A model generated the notes under the pieces. That model made no database searches. It was not told the origin of the DNA and worked only from the letters and a program-made list of their open reading frames with translations. From assembly GCA_964569095.1 (NCBI GenBank), contig CAZMTB010000067.1:1-7919 (forward strand): a stretch of DNA of 7,919 bases, given 5' to 3'. The DNA comes from JALWSI01 sp964569095 [NCBI: uncultured Aquificales bacterium] (lineage in GTDB: Bacteria; Thermosulfidibacterota; Thermosulfidibacteria; Thermosulfidibacterales). Made by a program: the position numbers and the translations under genes. Below are positions 5,563 through 7,919 of the stretch, piece after piece (positions within the stretch are counted from its first letter, which is position 1; every line of letters begins with the position of its first letter).

Positions 5563-7875
5563 CACCTTCCATATCTGGATGTAGGGGTTCCAGATTATAA
5601 CCGGCTCGAATGCCCTTTTGTCGTAGGTATTGGCCAGGAACATTTTGGAGAATACAGAGGAGTAGAATCCCCGGGATAGAACCACAAGCCTCCACTGGTT
5701 TCTGCCGTACTGCTGTATCACTGCCTTCAGCCTGGAGCGGGAGTGTTGGGGGAATCTCTTCACGTCTGGCCTGTTTGCAATGACGGTGGTCACCTCGGCA
5801 AGGGGTACCCTCTTGCCGTTCACCTCTACCACTCCTCCCAGGGCGCTCAGCTTGGTGTTTCGGTTGCACCGGTAGATCCCGGGTCGGCTGAGGGCACAGT
5901 CCACCTGGAAGACTGTGGGTCTGGTTCCATCCTTCCTCTTCAGGTCCCAGGTTCCAAAGTAGTACCACCATCCCCCTTTGGGGATCATGTCCTTGGTGTA
6001 CGCCAGGTAAACGGGAACGGAGAGCCTCGGAAAGAAGAACTCCTTCCAATCTCCCGGGGGGAGCCCGTGTCTTCTCACCACGCCCTCGAGACCCTTCGGT
6101 CCCACCTTCATGGCGTCCTTGATGGTGAGCATGGCCTCCCCCTCGCTTCCAGTGATCGGCACCAGAACCTTGAAGGCCTCGTCCAGTCCCCTGGTGGTGT
6201 AGAACCTCATCACCCTTGCGGCGAAGAGGGGATCGGGGGTGGACATGCCCAGGGCCAGGAAGTAGGAGGTTGGCCCGAGCTGGGACCCTCCGTCCCCCAG
6301 GGTGCCTAAGCCGCTCCAGTACTGGATCAGGTAGCCGTAGTCCCACCAGGTCCACACCGCTGCGTCTGGAGGTGCCACCTCCTTTAGCCTGTTGAAGGCG
6401 GTTGGCACGGGAGACATGGCGATGGGAACCGGTAGATAGTTGTAGTCGCGTTTCAACGGAATCCACACCAACGCCGTCGAGAGTAGGAGGGGTGCAACGA
6501 AGCGGGAGACGGCTATGGGTTTTCCCTTGAATAGCCTTATCGCCCCTTCGTAGGAGAGGTGGGCGAGGTAGCCGCCACCCAGGGAGAGCACCAGGCTGAG
6601 AAAGGGTACGAACCTGGCACCGGACCTGAAGCACCAGAGTCCCAGAATGGCCACGGGGGCCAGGAGGAATCCCTTTCTCCACTCCCTCACGCCCATCAGG
6701 AGCGCTCCCAGGGCGCATATCCAGAAGATTACGGGAGAGCCCCAGGTTCTATCGTAGACGTTCTTGAGGTTCTCAGGGGTTAGCTCCGATATGGACCTGG
6801 AGATGGACGGAAACACGCCTCCCTCTGCAGCCACGTGTTTCACGCTGATGTAGTATACCTTGAACCTGCTGGCGAAGGCGTAGAGGGGATCGAGAGCCAC
6901 CTTTACTGAGCCCGTGAAGATGAACCATAGGGCGGTGTAGCATAGGTACACCACGGCTACCTGGAGCAACCGCTCCCTCCACCTGCCTGGCTCGGCGAGC
7001 AGGGCGACTATCACCCCCGCCCCGAGAAAGGGCAGCAGAAAGGCGTTGCCTGCCCCCCACCACCATCCAAAGAGAAAGAAGGCCAGTCCCGCTGCCGCGG
7101 CCCAGATCATGCCTCTCCTCTTGTCCGGGGTGAGCAGCATACGGGCCAGCAGGTAGGTTACCAGCAGGGTGAAGGTGAAGTTTAGAGAGTCGGTGTCGAA
7201 CCATCCCAGCTTTGTCCTGTAGTAGTACTGGTTTGCCATTGAGCCTAAGAGGGCGGCCCCGAGCCCCGTGTATATCCCGCCGAGCAGGGACCCCCACAGC
7301 AGGAATCCCAAGACTATGAGGCTTCCCACCAAGATGGGAAAGATGCTGAAGGTCCACTCGTCTGGCAACGAACTCAGCCTTGTGGCCACTGCCCCTGCCA
7401 GGGGCAAGGCGGGTAAGAGCCTTCTACCGCTCTCCTTCTCCTCGAAGGCCCTGCTCCATCCATCTGACCAGTAGGCGTACTTTCCAGCAACCGTTCTCAG
7501 GGTGTCCTTGGAGGTGAACCTGCCCTCCTTTATCTCCCTCGCCTTTCTCGCGTGCAAGAAGGCGTCGTACCCGGTGAATATGGGACTCTTCTGGTTGACG
7601 AAGAACTCCTTCTTGTACTTGGTGTTCCACACGGAGACGTCGTGCCACCTCACCCCAACGGCGATGGAGAAGGTGACCAAGAAGGCCACCACCCAGAGGG
7701 ACCATCTCTTTAGGAAGATACTGTCCCTCTCCATGACTTCCCCCACCGTTGGAATGGGGGGGGTGGTATCCTGGACAGGCCTCTTGGCCTCTTTGGTCCT
7801 TTCTCTCTTTCGCTTCGCAGGGGCGGGTCTTTCTGGTTCCTGGGCCCTCTTTTTACGTCTCTTCTTTTTTGCCAT
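5536..7875 (-). CDS. pglB: STT3/PglB-family oligosaccharyltransferase (protein N-glycosylation)
   Basis: This integral membrane enzyme should transfer a preassembled glycan from a polyprenyl-phosphate lipid to asparagine on the periplasmic side. At 779 residues it is longer than Campylobacter PglB (about 713), mainly because of a Lys/Arg-rich tail (about 1-50) before the first membrane helix (about 58-75). Many further hydrophobic helices run to about 475, followed by a soluble C-terminal domain. Catalytic marks include Asp104 in GYDAFLHAR (first loop), DTD at 227-229 after GWF (second acidic motif), SISE at 361-364 (external loop 5), Arg421 in ARFVPF, and WWDYG at 510-514, which reads the sequon. 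GDGGSQLG follows as in PglB, and the C-terminus (KMFLANTYDKRAFEPVI) also resembles PglB. No key residue is missing. ATG 7875 has a GGAG only 2 bases away; an internal ATG at 7734 (Met48), with an upstream GGGGGA, is an alternative start. The symbol reflects family, not a proven activity. Confidence 0.93.
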   Translation of the reverse strand: MAKKKRRKKRAQEPERPAPAKRKRERTKEAKRPVQDTTPPIPTVGEVMERDSIFLKRWSLWVVAFLVTFSIAVGVRWHDVSVWNTKYKKEFFVNQKSPIFTGYDAFLHARKAREIKEGRFTSKDTLRTVAGKYAYWSDGWSRAFEEKESGRRLLPALPLAGAVATRLSSLPDEWTFSIFPILVGSLIVLGFLLWGSLLGGIYTGLGAALLGSMANQYYYRTKLGWFDTDSLNFTFTLLVTYLLARMLLTPDKRRGMIWAAAAGLAFFLFGWWWGAGNAFLLPFLGAGVIVALLAEPGRWRERLLQVAVVYLCYTALWFIFTGSVKVALDPLYAFASRFKVYYISVKHVAAEGGVFPSISRSISELTPENLKNVYDRTWGSPVIFWICALGALLMGVREWRKGFLLAPVAILGLWCFRSGARFVPFLSLVLSLGGGYLAHLSYEGAIRLFKGKPIAVSRFVAPLLLSTALVWIPLKRDYNYLPVPIAMSPVPTAFNRLKEVAPPDAAVWTWWDYGYLIQYWSGLGTLGDGGSQLGPTSYFLALGMSTPDPLFAARVMRFYTTRGLDEAFKVLVPITGSEGEAMLTIKDAMKVGPKGLEGVVRRHGLPPGDWKEFFFPRLSVPVYLAYTKDMIPKGGWWYYFGTWDLKRKDGTRPTVFQVDCALSRPGIYRCNRNTKLSALGGVVEVNGKRVPLAEVTTVIANRPDVKRFPQHSRSRLKAVIQQYGRNQWRLVVLSRGFYSSVFSKMFLANTYDKRAFEPVIIWNPYIQIWKVLNPDRSRI
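5573..5595. other. Short hairpin just beyond the rluB stop
   Basis: A perfect 7-base inverted repeat (ATCTGGA at 5573-5579, TCCAGAT at 5589-5595) encloses a 9-base loop. It starts 11 bases after the rluB stop but lies inside the 3' coding part of the opposite oligosaccharyltransferase gene, where it encodes part of IWNPYIQIW. No T-run follows on either strand, so it is not a standard intrinsic terminator. It could still slow RNA polymerase or protect the 3' end of the operon transcript. Confidence 0.3.
7756..7763. repeat. Eight-base G tract (C8 in the oligosaccharyltransferase coding strand)
   Basis: A run of eight G on the plus strand is eight C in the coding direction, in the TTPP codons around residues 38-40 of the oligosaccharyltransferase. 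It lies between the predicted start and the alternative start at Met48. Runs of this length can slip during replication. In a GC-rich genome it may also be chance; a seven-G run occurs at 1352-1358 in the aminotransferase gene. Confidence 0.6.
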
Positions 7876-7919
7876 CTCTCCTATAAAAGCCCCCCTCTCA
7901 AGTTCTTTGGTTGCTCTCT

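Noticed and set aside
5743-6309. A 188-codon plus-strand open frame opposite the oligosaccharyltransferase
   Set aside because: It is antisense to conserved coding sequence and has no convincing ribosome binding site or domain; it is a by-product of GC-rich codon use.
5468-6718. A 416-codon open frame on the minus strand in another frame of the oligosaccharyltransferase gene
   Set aside because: The conserved motifs (WWDYG, SISE, GDGG) are all in the other frame. This one is low-complexity, rich in Gly, Arg and Pro, and has no family features.
7882-7901. TTGAGA and TATAGG on the minus strand as a promoter for the oligosaccharyltransferase
   Set aside because: The spacer is only 10 bases and the -10 would fall on the ribosome binding site. 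The real promoter is probably beyond the window edge.

Overview
The window comes from a bacterial chromosome of moderately high GC content. Coding is dense, and AGG, GAG and ATA codons are used heavily, a style common in anaerobic or thermophilic lineages outside the Enterobacteria. The gene mix fits groups such as Thermodesulfobacteriota, Aquificota or Synergistota: an EPS-associated MarR regulator, a separate small PurS subunit, and a bacterial STT3/PglB-type oligosaccharyltransferase. The sequence alone does not fix the phylum. No tRNA, rRNA, CRISPR array, insertion sequence or phage gene was seen. No gene-free stretch exceeds about 90 bases.

Layout. Positions 1-337 are the 3' end of enolase (eno). 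After an 85-base gap that holds a candidate promoter and a small inverted repeat, seven plus-strand genes run from 423 to 5562 with no intergenic base between them: a MarR-type EPS regulator, a WbpE-type DegT sugar aminotransferase, a UDP-glucuronate-epimerase-like SDR, an unrecognised membrane protein with TPR-like repeats, purS, purQ, and an RsuA/RluB-family pseudouridine synthase. Each start codon overlaps the previous stop by 1 to 8 bases. On the minus strand, 5536-7875 encodes a 779-residue STT3/PglB oligosaccharyltransferase. Its 3' end overlaps the pseudouridine synthase gene tail to tail by 27 bases.

How the genes may work together. The aminotransferase and the epimerase are nucleotide-sugar enzymes, and the MarR-like protein belongs to a type found in polysaccharide operons. 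With the oligosaccharyltransferase next door, the simplest reading is that this locus helps make sugars, possibly amino-uronic acids, for a lipid-linked oligosaccharide that is transferred to protein asparagines. This link is an inference from neighbourhood; no glycosyltransferase or flippase lies in the window. purS and purQ form the glutaminase part of FGAM synthase, and its synthetase subunit PurL is not present here. The purine and rRNA-modification genes probably share the transcript without sharing the pathway. The TPR membrane protein is the least explained gene. The most interesting points are the mixed motifs of the oligosaccharyltransferase and the WbpE-like enzyme beside it.
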